From: Yunchengibacter salinarum
Lineage (GTDB): Bacteria > Pseudomonadota > Alphaproteobacteria > Sphingomonadales > Kordiimonadaceae
Direction: 5' to 3'
Assembly: GCF_037658235.1 (NCBI RefSeq)
Contig: NZ_JBBJLN010000002.1
Location: 1 to 64,000, forward strand
Length of the DNA stretch: 64,000 nucleotides
A program made the translations under genes and the position numbers. Shown here in pieces: positions 50,605 through 58,375 of the stretch (positions are counted from its first letter, which is position 1; every line of letters starts with the position of its first letter). The notes beneath the pieces are model-generated. The model saw only the letters and a program-made list of their open reading frames with translations. It had not been told where the DNA came from and made no database searches.

Positions 50605-52893
50605 ATGCGTTGTAGCAATCAACCGTCTGCATCTCGTCGTTTGAAGGGGCGCACGCTTCTGGGCACCGCGCTTTCCGGTGTTCTGACCGGTGGCCTTGGC
50701 GGTCTTGCCGGGCTGGGGCTTGTGAGCGAGGCGGCCTCCGCGCAGGTGATGATGGACGAGATCACCGTCACCGCGCGCAAGCGCGAGGAAGGGTCGCAGG
50801 ATGTGCCGGTCTCGGTAACGGCCCTTTCAGGTTCCGCGATCCGCGATCTGGGCTTCGAGGACAGCACCAGCATCGCCTCTCAGGTGCCCAACTTCAGTTT
50901 CGGTACGCCGGTGGGGGAGGGCAACAATCCCGGCTTTTCCCTGCGCGGTGTGGGGCTGAATGATTTCGGCGACGGCAATGAAAGCCCGGTGGCCATGTAT
51001 GTGGATGGCACCTATCTGGGCACGCTGGCCGGTCAGACCATCCAGATCTTCGACGTGGAACGGGTGGAAGTGCTGCGCGGGCCGCAGGGCACGCTGTATG
51101 GCCGGAACGCCACCGCCGGGCTGGTGCACTTCATTTCCCGCAAGCCCACGCCCGAACTGGAAGGCTTCGCCAAGCTGGACGTGGCCGAGTTCGGCGAAGT
51201 GCGCTTCGAGGGCGGCATTGGCGGCCCGTTGAGCGATACGGTGCGCGGGCGGGTTTCCGGTGTCTATCAAAAGGACAATGGCTTCGTCACCAACCGGCTG
51301 GACCCGGATCAGGATGCCAACAATACGGATTTCTATTCCGTGCGCGGGCAGCTTGAATGGGCCCCCAGCGACACGGCGAATGTGCTGCTGATAGGCCATG
51401 CCGGGCAAGTGGACCAGTTCGCGCCCTATTATGACCATGTGGGCATTCTGGACGAAAATTTCGCCCCCTGTTCCAATGAGCGCATCCTCAATGACGAATG
51501 CCAGGACGTGACCGGCTACCGCGATGCGGACGGCGACATCTATACCGGGGACTTTGACCGCCAGGGCGTTCTGGAAGTGGATACAGCGGGCGTGTCCGCC
51601 ACCGTGAATCTCACGCTGGGGGGTGTGGACCTTACCTCCATCACTGCCTGGGAAAGCGTGGAAAAACTGCACGAGGAAGACACCGATGTGGGCCCCAATC
51701 CCTATCTGGTGCCCACCTTTGGCGTGGATAGCGACCAGTTCAGCGAGGAATTGCGCCTGTCCGGTTCCACGCCGAAGCTGAACTGGGTGCTGGGGGCCTA
51801 TTATTATACCGATGAAAAGGATGGCCGCGCCGATCTTCTGGTGAACAATGAACTGGATGACTTCCTGATCGATGTGGGCGCGGCGCCGCCGCCGAGCGTG
51901 GTGCCGGTGCTGCTGGACTATCGCGGGCTCTATACCATCGAGACCGAGAGCATCGCCCTGTTCGGCCAGGCGGATTATGCCATCACGCCCGATCTGGAAC
52001 TGACCCTGGGACTGCGCTACACCGACGAGGAAAAGCGCATGGATTTCGAGAGCACCATCAATGGTGCCACCGGCCCCGGCACGGGCGGGGAGCGGAAGAC
52101 ATCCTTTGACGATGTATCCGGCAAGGTCGGGCTGACCTATAATGTCACGCCGGACAACATGTTGTTCGCCAGCGTGGCGCGGGGCTTCAAGTCCGGCGGT
52201 TTCAACGCCACTTTCATCTTCGACGAGGCGGGCTTCACCCCCTATGACAAGGAAACGCTCACCTCTTATGAGGTGGGGTCCAAGAACTCGATGTTCGGCG
52301 GACGGCTGCGGTTCAACCTGACCGGTTTTTATTATGATTATGAAGACAGTCAGGCGCTTTTGAACATCAATCTGGAAGGCGGCGGCGCCACCTCCATCCT
52401 GACCAATATTCCGCAGGTGGAAGTGTATGGCATGGAGGCCGAAGTGGTGGCCAATCCCTTCGAGGGGTTCGAGACCACGCTCGGCGCGGGCCTGATGGAC
52501 AGCAAGGTGAAACGGGTTCTGCCGGGCAATGAAGACCTGCTGGGCAGCGAGCTGACCTTCGCCCCCAATGCCACGCTCAATGGCGTGTTCCGCTATTACC
52601 AGCCGATGGGGAACGCGGGCGAGTTGAGCTATCAGGTGGACTTCACCTATCAGAGCGAGCAGTTCTTCTCGCTGGATAACGATCCGTTGCTGTCACAGGA
52701 TGGCTATTCCATCTGGAATGCCAGAATCACCTATGCCGGTGACAATGGGCGCTACAAGGTGTCGGCCTTTGTCAACAATCTGTTCGACAAGGAATACACC
52801 ACCTTCAAGTTCCCCTTCTTCGAGGACGGGTTCTTTCAGCAGATGATCGGTCATCCGCAGTGGTTTGGCGGCTCGATCGAGTTTAACTTCTAG
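50605..52893 (+). CDS. TonB-dependent outer-membrane receptor
   Basis: A 762-residue receptor with a signal peptide (about 1-46, ending SEAASAQV), a TonB box DEITVTARKREE, the plug domain (about 60-170, with VERVEVLRGPQGTLYGRNATAGLVHFIS) and a 22-strand barrel ending with the aromatic terminus SIEFNF. The last strands carry VNNLFDKEYTTF, the usual TonB_dep_Rec motif. GGGGAGGGGG precedes the ATG. It lies between the FeaR-like gene and the aldehyde dehydrogenase gene, same strand, 30 bases from the latter, which suggests uptake of the amine substrate or a related compound and not siderophore transport. Confidence 0.92.
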   Translation: MRCSNQPSASRRLKGRTLLGTALSGVLTGGLGGLAGLGLVSEAASAQVMMDEITVTARKREEGSQDVPVSVTALSGSAIRDLGFEDSTSIASQVPNFSFGTPVGEGNNPGFSLRGVGLNDFGDGNESPVAMYVDGTYLGTLAGQTIQIFDVERVEVLRGPQGTLYGRNATAGLVHFISRKPTPELEGFAKLDVAEFGEVRFEGGIGGPLSDTVRGRVSGVYQKDNGFVTNRLDPDQDANNTDFYSVRGQLEWAPSDTANVLLIGHAGQVDQFAPYYDHVGILDENFAPCSNERILNDECQDVTGYRDADGDIYTGDFDRQGVLEVDTAGVSATVNLTLGGVDLTSITAWESVEKLHEEDTDVGPNPYLVPTFGVDSDQFSEELRLSGSTPKLNWVLGAYYYTDEKDGRADLLVNNELDDFLIDVGAAPPPSVVPVLLDYRGLYTIETESIALFGQADYAITPDLELTLGLRYTDEEKRMDFESTINGATGPGTGGERKTSFDDVSGKVGLTYNVTPDNMLFASVARGFKSGGFNATFIFDEAGFTPYDKETLTSYEVGSKNSMFGGRLRFNLTGFYYDYEDSQALLNINLEGGGATSILTNIPQVEVYGMEAEVVANPFEGFETTLGAGLMDSKVKRVLPGNEDLLGSELTFAPNATLNGVFRYYQPMGNAGELSYQVDFTYQSEQFFSLDNDPLLSQDGYSIWNARITYAGDNGRYKVSAFVNNLFDKEYTTFKFPFFEDGFFQQMIGHPQWFGGSIEFNF

Positions 52894-52923
52894 TCAGTGG
52901 CTCTTTGCCAGGGAGACCGACCC

Positions 52924-54438
52924 ATGCCGGATAGCAATGAACCCGTTACCGAAGCCCCCATCAGCCCGGCGGTGCGCGCCTTTCTGGATGCCGGGCAGGG
53001 CCTTCTGATCGGGGGTGAATGGCTGGCCGCCGCCGACGGCGCCATGCTGGAAACCCCGAACCCCGCCACCGGGGCCATGCTTGCCCGTGTTCCCCGTGGC
53101 GGCGCCGCGGACGTGGACAAAGCGGCCCGTGCCGCCCGCCGCGCCTTCGAGGACGGCGCCTGGCCGGCCCTGATGCCCGCCGAGCGGGAACGGCTGATCC
53201 TGAAGCTGGCCGACCTGGTGGAGACCCATGCCGACACGCTGGCGGAACTGGAAAGCCTGGACAATGGCAAGGCCAAGGGGCTCGCCCGCGCCGTCGATGT
53301 GGCGGGGGCCGTCAATTATCTGCGCTATATGGCGGGCTTTGCCACCAAGATCGAGGGCAGGTCCATTCAGCCGTCCATCAATGCGATCCCGAACGCGAAA
53401 TTCCACGCCTATACCACGCCGGAGCCGGTGGGCGTGGTGGGCCAGATCATTCCGTGGAACTTCCCCTTCCTGATGGCGATCTGGAAGCTGGCACCGGCGC
53501 TGGCCTGCGGCTGCACCTGCGTTCTGAAACCGGCGGAGGAAACCCCGCTGACCGCGCTCTATCTGGGCAAGCTGGTCGGCGAGGCGGGCTTTCCGCCTGG
53601 CGTGGTGAATGTGATCACCGGCCTTGGTACCGAGGCGGGCGCGGCGATCACCGAACACCCGGAGATCGACAAGGTGGCCTTCACCGGCTCCACGGAAGTG
53701 GGCAAGATCATCAACCGCACCGCCACGGAGAGCATGAAGCGCGTCAGCCTGGAACTGGGCGGCAAAAGCCCCGTGGTGATCATGGACGATGTGGACCTGA
53801 AAACGGCGGTCAAGGGCGCCGCCATGGCGAGTTTCTTCAACCATGGCCAGGTTTGCACCGCCGGATCGCGGCTCTATATCCATGAAAGGATTTATGATGA
53901 TGTGATCGCCGGACTCGCGGAAGCGGCCAGGGGCATGACGCTTGGCTCCGGTCTGGATCCCAAGGCGGACATGGGGCCGCTGGTGTCCGAGGCGCAGCAG
54001 AAGCGGGTTCTCGATTACATCGAAGCCGGGCGCGGTGAGGGCGCGGAAATCGTCGCTGGCGGCAACCGCCCCGACCGCCCCGGCTTTTTCGTGGAGCCCA
54101 CCGTGTTCGCGGCCTGCAAGGGGACCATGCGCATCGTGCGGGAGGAAATCTTCGGCCCCGTGGTGGCGGCGGAAAGTTTCGCGGATGCGGACGAGGCGGT
54201 GGCAAAGGCAAATGACTGCGCCTATGGCCTGGCCGCCAGCGTGTGGACGAACAATCTGAGCAATGCCCACCGCCTTACCAGCCGGATCAAGGCGGGCACG
54301 GTCTGGGTGAACTGTCATAATCTGGTGGATGCCAGCCTGCCCTTTGGCGGCATGAAGCAATCCGGTTTCGGGCGCGAGCACGGCGCGGAGGCGATCCGCC
54401 TCTACACCGAACTCAAAACCACCCTGATGGCGCTATAG
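52924..54438 (+). CDS. feaB: Phenylacetaldehyde dehydrogenase-like aldehyde dehydrogenase (FeaB type)
   Basis: A 504-residue NAD-dependent aldehyde dehydrogenase. PVGVVGQIIPWNFPFLMAIWKLAPALA and FTGSTEVGKII form the cofactor site, LELGGKSP holds the general-base Glu, and FFNHGQVCTAGSRLYIH holds the catalytic Cys near residue 310. EEIFGPVV and SLPFGGMKQSGFGREHG complete the fold. The FNHGQVCTAGSR form is typical of FeaB/betaine-type enzymes. Next to an amine dehydrogenase it should oxidise the aldehyde product to the acid. GGGAGA precedes the ATG; aauB follows after 14 bases. Confidence 0.9.
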   Translation: MPDSNEPVTEAPISPAVRAFLDAGQGLLIGGEWLAAADGAMLETPNPATGAMLARVPRGGAADVDKAARAARRAFEDGAWPALMPAERERLILKLADLVETHADTLAELESLDNGKAKGLARAVDVAGAVNYLRYMAGFATKIEGRSIQPSINAIPNAKFHAYTTPEPVGVVGQIIPWNFPFLMAIWKLAPALACGCTCVLKPAEETPLTALYLGKLVGEAGFPPGVVNVITGLGTEAGAAITEHPEIDKVAFTGSTEVGKIINRTATESMKRVSLELGGKSPVVIMDDVDLKTAVKGAAMASFFNHGQVCTAGSRLYIHERIYDDVIAGLAEAARGMTLGSGLDPKADMGPLVSEAQQKRVLDYIEAGRGEGAEIVAGGNRPDRPGFFVEPTVFAACKGTMRIVREEIFGPVVAAESFADADEAVAKANDCAYGLAASVWTNNLSNAHRLTSRIKAGTVWVNCHNLVDASLPFGGMKQSGFGREHGAEAIRLYTELKTTLMAL

Positions 54439-54452
54439 GCGGGGAGAGAGCG

Positions 54453-55631
54453 ATGAAGACAGCCTTCAGACACATGGCACCGGGCCTTGTCGCCTGGGCG
54501 GCCCTGTTCATGCCGGGGGCCGCCACGGCCCAGGACCGGCCCGCCCCGCTGCCGGTGGAGGATCTGACGGTGGAGACCATGCCCGAACAGGCGGGTGCCC
54601 ACCATTTCTGGGTCAATGACGTGTCCTTCACGCGGATGCTGGATGGCCGCGCCTATCTGGTGGACGGTGACACGGGCCGGTTCGAGGGCATGGTGAGCGC
54701 CGGCTACGGCCACGGCTTCCTGCTGATCCCGGACTCCGCCGATCGCTTTTACATCCCGGAGACCTATTACAGCCGGGGCACGCGGGGCGAACGGACGGAC
54801 GTGCTGACCGAATACAGCTTCACCGATCTGGCCCCGGTGGATGAAACCGTGCTGCCGCCGCGTGTTTTCTCCGGCCTGCCCTTTATTGGCAACTACGCCC
54901 TGCTGGACGGGGACCGCCACGCGGCCATCTATAATTTCACACCGGGCCAGAGCGTATCCATCGTGGACGTGGCCGCCGGTGAAATGGTGCGGGAAGTGGA
55001 CATTCCCGGCTGCGCCATGATCTTTCCCAGCGGCCCGAAACGCTTTCACAGCCTGTGCGGCGATGGCGCTTTCATGACCGTCACGCTGAAGGGCGACGAC
55101 CTGACAGCCGAACTGGAACACCATGATCCCTTCTTCGACCCGGACAGTTCCGCGCGCCTGTTCGAAAAGGCGGTGCGGGTGGATGATACATGGCTGTTTT
55201 CCACCTATGACAGCCACATTCATCCCGTGGACATGGCCAGCGGCACGCCGGAGCCCGGTCAGCGCTGGTCCCTTCTGACGGACAGCGAGCGCGACGCGGG
55301 CTGGCGCATTGGCGGCATTCAGCCGCTGGCGGTCAGCACGGCGGTGGGGCGGCTTTATGCCCTGATGCACAAGGGCGGGCCGAACACCCACAAGAACCCC
55401 GGCACCCATGTGTGGGTCTATGATCTGCACAGCCGGGAAAAGGTGGCGACCATCGCGCTGAGCCCCATGGCCACATCCATGGCGGTGTCGAACGATGCCG
55501 ACCCGGTGCTGGCCACGGCGCTGTTCGGGATGCCGGAAGTGCATGTCTATGACGCGGTGAGCGGCGACATGGTCCGCAAGATCGAGCATATCGGCGATAC
55601 CATCAGCTATCTTCAGGCGGCCCGGCCATGA
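54453..55631 (+). CDS. aauB: Amine dehydrogenase heavy (beta-propeller) subunit
   Basis: A 392-residue periplasmic protein with a signal peptide (about 1-27, ending ATAQDRP). It is the large subunit of tryptophan-tryptophylquinone amine dehydrogenases (methylamine and aromatic amine types). Family blocks include HHFWVNDVSFTRMLDGRAYLVDGDTGRFEGMVSAGYGHG near 50, SVIVD-like SVSIVDVAAGEMVREVDIPGCAMIFPSG, and the heavy-subunit motif LMHKGGPNTHKNPGTHVWVYDL near 310. It forms an alpha2beta2 complex with the small subunit at 56841. The gene order B-E-D-A is that of known mau and aau clusters. It overlaps the next gene by 4 bases. Confidence 0.9.
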   Translation: MKTAFRHMAPGLVAWAALFMPGAATAQDRPAPLPVEDLTVETMPEQAGAHHFWVNDVSFTRMLDGRAYLVDGDTGRFEGMVSAGYGHGFLLIPDSADRFYIPETYYSRGTRGERTDVLTEYSFTDLAPVDETVLPPRVFSGLPFIGNYALLDGDRHAAIYNFTPGQSVSIVDVAAGEMVREVDIPGCAMIFPSGPKRFHSLCGDGAFMTVTLKGDDLTAELEHHDPFFDPDSSARLFEKAVRVDDTWLFSTYDSHIHPVDMASGTPEPGQRWSLLTDSERDAGWRIGGIQPLAVSTAVGRLYALMHKGGPNTHKNPGTHVWVYDLHSREKVATIALSPMATSMAVSNDADPVLATALFGMPEVHVYDAVSGDMVRKIEHIGDTISYLQAARP

Positions 55632-56191
55632 GCGGCGCCCTTGCCAGCGTGGCCGTGGACCCGGCCCTGGTGCTGATCGCGGGGCTGGCGGTGGCGGCGC
55701 TGTTCGCCGTCGCGGCCTGGCACAAGGCCAGCGATCCGGTGCGCTTTGAAGGCGTGCTACAGGGCTATGGCGTGGCCTCCGCGCGTGGCCGCTGGCTGCT
55801 GGCGCGCCTGCTTCCCGCCGTGGAGGCGCTGGTGCCCGTGCTGCTGGTCTGGCGGCCCGGCCCCGGCTTTGCTTTGGGCGCGGGCCTGTTCGCCCTTTTT
55901 GGCGTTGCCATGGCGGCGGCGCTGGTTCAGGGCAGGCGCGATCTGGATTGCGGCTGCGGTGGCCCCATGGCGCGGCAAACCGTTGGCTGGGGGCTGGTGG
56001 CGCGCAATGCCATATTGACCGTGATCGCCGGGGCCATGGCGGTTCTGCCGGTGGTGGATCGCGGGCTGACCCCCTGGGATGCGGGGCTGGCCCTGTTGGT
56101 TCTCGGCGCGCTCTGGTCCCTGTCGCTGGCGGCGGGCGGCCTTGCGGGCAATGCCGGGCGGCTGAAGCGCCTGCGTGCCCTGGATGTTTGA
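55628..56191 (+). CDS. aauE: Amine dehydrogenase maturation membrane protein MauE-type
   Basis: A 187-residue inner-membrane protein with about five helices. AAWHKASDPVRFEGVLQGYGV near residue 30 and the CGCGGP motif (DLDCGCGGPMARQTVGWGLVARN) near 103 match the MauE/DoxX-like family. MauE is needed, with MauD, for stable small subunit, probably by helping disulfide formation in the periplasm. The start overlaps the heavy-subunit stop (ATGA), so translation is coupled. Confidence 0.88.
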   Translation: MSGALASVAVDPALVLIAGLAVAALFAVAAWHKASDPVRFEGVLQGYGVASARGRWLLARLLPAVEALVPVLLVWRPGPGFALGAGLFALFGVAMAAALVQGRRDLDCGCGGPMARQTVGWGLVARNAILTVIAGAMAVLPVVDRGLTPWDAGLALLVLGALWSLSLAAGGLAGNAGRLKRLRALDV

Positions 56192-56206
56192 GGAAGGACA
56201 CCACCC

Positions 56207-56809
56207 ATGACCATCACCCTGATCCTGTCCAATGTGCTGCTGTGGCTGGCGGTGATCGCGCTTGGCGCGGTCGTGTTCGCTCTGACCCGGCAGATCGGCG
56301 TGCTGTATGAACGGGTGGCCCCGGCGGGCGCCCTGATGACGGGCGCCGGGCTGAAAACCGGTGAGCGCGCGCCCGAAATCACCGTGGAGGACATGGACGG
56401 CGACACCCGCACGGTGGGCGCCCCGCGCGCCGATGGCCGGTCCACGCTGGTGTTTTTCCTGTCGCCGTCCTGCCCGATCTGCGAAAGCCTGCTGCCGGTG
56501 CTGCGCCATATCGAAAAGGAGGAGCGCGGCTGGCTGGACATCCTGATCGCCTCGGACGGGGAGGGCGACCATGCCGGGTTTCGCCGCGCCAAGGGGCTGA
56601 CGGACCTGCCTTATCTGGTGTCCACCCGGCTGGGGCTGGCCTATCAGGTGTCCAAGCTGCCCTTCGCGGCGCTGATCGATGACAAGGGCGTGCTGACCGC
56701 CTTCGGCCTGACCAACAGCCGGGAGCATCTGGAAAGCCTGTTTGAAGCCAAGGCCCGCAATGTGGCGAGCCTTCAGGACTATATGAAAGCGGAAGGCCGC
56801 AGCGCCTGA
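56207..56809 (+). CDS. aauD: Amine dehydrogenase accessory thioredoxin-like protein MauD-type
   Basis: A 200-residue protein anchored by one N-terminal helix (about 5-25) with a thioredoxin-like domain facing the periplasm. The redox motif CPIC is in FLSPSCPICESLLPVL near 88. KLPFAALIDDKGVLTAFGLTNSREHLESL holds the cis-Pro strand typical of MauD. It should catalyse disulfide exchange in the cysteine-rich small subunit. AGGAAGGA precedes the ATG at 56207; it is 15 bases after aauE. Confidence 0.9.
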   Translation: MTITLILSNVLLWLAVIALGAVVFALTRQIGVLYERVAPAGALMTGAGLKTGERAPEITVEDMDGDTRTVGAPRADGRSTLVFFLSPSCPICESLLPVLRHIEKEERGWLDILIASDGEGDHAGFRRAKGLTDLPYLVSTRLGLAYQVSKLPFAALIDDKGVLTAFGLTNSREHLESLFEAKARNVASLQDYMKAEGRSA

Positions 56810-56840
56810 AGCGCGGAGCCTTTCAGACGAGGGAGCGGAT

Positions 56841-57365
56841 ATGGCCTGGTTTGATACATGGATGGAAAAAGCGGCCCGCGGCACGGCGCGGGGCCTGTCG
56901 CGACGGCACTTTCTCAGCCGGCTGGGCAGCGCGCTGGTGGGTGTGGGCCTGCTGCCGCTTCTGCCGATTTCCCGCCTGGCGCCCGCGGGCGCGGCGGACC
57001 CCGGCGGCGGGGCGGAAGGCGACCCGCAATCCTGTGACTATTGGCGCTATTGCGGGGTGGATGGGTTTCTCTGCTCCTGTTGCGGGGGCAGCCAGAACAC
57101 CTGCCCGCCGGGCACGGAACCGTCGCCCATCACCTGGCTCGGCACCTGCCACAACCCTGCTGACGGGCGCGATTATGTGATCTCCTATAATGACTGCTGC
57201 GGCAAAAGCGCCTGTGGCCGCTGCGAATGTTACCGCAGCGAGGGCGACCGCCCGATCTATCGGCCCAGCCTGTCCAACGATATCAACTGGTGCCTGGGCA
57301 CGGAGTCGGTGGTCTATAACTGCTCCACGGCGGTGGTCGTCGGGGTGGCGGATGACAACGGTTAG
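56841..57365 (+). CDS. aauA: Amine dehydrogenase small (TTQ-containing) subunit
   Basis: A 174-residue precursor with a twin-arginine signal (SRRHFLSRLG near 20-30), fitting export after folding. The mature part has 14 Cys. The residues that would form tryptophan tryptophylquinone are Trp99 (SPITWLGTC) and Trp150 (NDINWCLG), 51 apart exactly as Trp57 and Trp108 in Paracoccus methylamine dehydrogenase. Asp74 and Asp118 match Asp32 and Asp76 of that enzyme. It deaminates primary amines and passes electrons to a cupredoxin or cytochrome. FeaR- and FeaB-like neighbours point to phenylethylamine or tyramine rather than methylamine. Confidence 0.92.
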   Translation: MAWFDTWMEKAARGTARGLSRRHFLSRLGSALVGVGLLPLLPISRLAPAGAADPGGGAEGDPQSCDYWRYCGVDGFLCSCCGGSQNTCPPGTEPSPITWLGTCHNPADGRDYVISYNDCCGKSACGRCECYRSEGDRPIYRPSLSNDINWCLGTESVVYNCSTAVVVGVADDNG

Positions 57366-57783
57366 GCGCGCTGTGGGGATCGGGCTGCTGGCGGGACTGA
57401 TGGGCCTGCCCGCCACAGCCCTGCCGCCCGCCATCAATTACAAGCTGGAATGCATGGGTTGCCACCGGCCCGACGGCAGCGGCATGGGCGACAAGGTGCC
57501 TTCGCTCCGGGGCGACATGGCGCGCTTTCTGGGCGTGGAAGGGGGCCGCGCCTTTCTGGTGCGGGTGCCCGGCACGGCGCAAAGCCCGCTGAATGACGCG
57601 GATACCGCCGACTTGCTGAACTGGATGCTCCGGCGCTTCAGTGCCGAGACCCTGCCCGACGATTTCACCCCCTTCACGGCCACGGAAGTGGGCCGCTACC
57701 GCGCCGCGCCACTGACCGAGGTGAAAAAGACCCGCCAAGCCCTGATGGACAAGATCGAGCGGCTTGAAAATAGGGGTCATTAG
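57352..57783 (+). CDS. Small c-type cytochrome, probable electron acceptor partner
   Basis: A 143-residue exported protein with a signal peptide (about 1-23, ending PATALPP) and one heme-binding motif CMGCH near residue 35. GSGMGDKVPSLRGDMARFLGVEGGRAFLVRVPG follows as in mono-heme class I-like cytochromes. It overlaps the end of the small-subunit gene by 14 bases, so it is co-translated with it. A role in taking electrons from the amine dehydrogenase is likely from context. The TAG stop is directly followed by the second repeat array. Confidence 0.8.
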   Translation: MTTVRRAVGIGLLAGLMGLPATALPPAINYKLECMGCHRPDGSGMGDKVPSLRGDMARFLGVEGGRAFLVRVPGTAQSPLNDADTADLLNWMLRRFSAETLPDDFTPFTATEVGRYRAAPLTEVKKTRQALMDKIERLENRGH

Positions 57784-58215
57784 GTTTGCCGCTCACGCCT
57801 GGCCGCTTGCGCGGCCCGGCTTTGTTTCCGCTCACGCAAGCGCGCTGTCGCGCGCGCTCCGCTAGGGCGCCGCACTTGCGGCGGGCCACGCTTGTGGCCT
57901 CCGGTGCTGCCGTGAGCAGCACCGGTAGAGGCAACGCTGGTGCGGGTGGGGATGGGTTTGTTTTCCGCTCACGCAAGCGTGCTACGCACGCGCTCCGCTG
58001 GGGCGCCGCACTGGCGGCGGGCCACGCTTGTGGCTTCCGGCGCTGCCGTGGGCAGCACCGGTAGAGGCAACGCTGGTGTGGGTGGGGATGGGTTTGTTTT
58101 CCGCTCACGCAAGCGCGCTGTCGCGCGCGCTCCGCTAGGGCGCCGCACTTGCGGCGGGCCACGCTTGTGGCCTCCGGCGCTGCCGTGGGCAGCACCGGTA
58201 GAGGCAATGTTGGTG
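57784..58215 (+). repeat. GC-rich hairpin repeat array, three tandem units (locus 2)
   Basis: Directly after the cytochrome TAG stop comes GTTTGCCGCTCACGCC and a short partial unit. Three units then begin with CCGCTCACGC at 57828, 57965 and 58101, periods 137 and 136. Each contains a variable first hairpin, a GGCGCCGCA..GCGGCGGGCC block, CACGCTTGTGGC, a GCTGCCGTGRGCAGC hairpin and CGGTAGAGGCAA. The same family occurs at 9419-9797. The remaining 58216-58375 is the metG leader with no further gene. Confidence 0.9.
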
Positions 58216-58375
58216 CGGTCACGGCTGTCGGATAGGTCGGTGTTTGTGTGGGGCGGTGTGGCCTTGCTTGATCCCATGGGCGTGCTGGTCTACACCACCG
58301 GCAAGATGGCTCCGCCCTGCCAGCGGGGCTCCGGCTGACAAAAGGGCGCCGATTGCCCGGAAGGAAAAGACCGCC

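Noticed and set aside
50605..52893. Siderophore receptor
   Set aside because: No Fur-box-like sequence or siderophore genes are nearby and it lies within the amine catabolic unit.
54453..57365. Methylamine (mau) rather than aromatic amine cluster
   Set aside because: Sequence of the subunits alone does not separate the two by eye. The FeaR-like regulator, the FeaB-like dehydrogenase and the lack of mauFG favour the aromatic type, so it is named aau with that caution.
57784..58215. CRISPR array
   Set aside because: The 136-137 bp units are near-identical throughout, with no unique spacers.
57786..58338. Several open frames within the repeat array
   Set aside because: They follow the repeat units in any frame, encode low-complexity Arg/Ala-rich peptides, and lack ribosome-binding sites.
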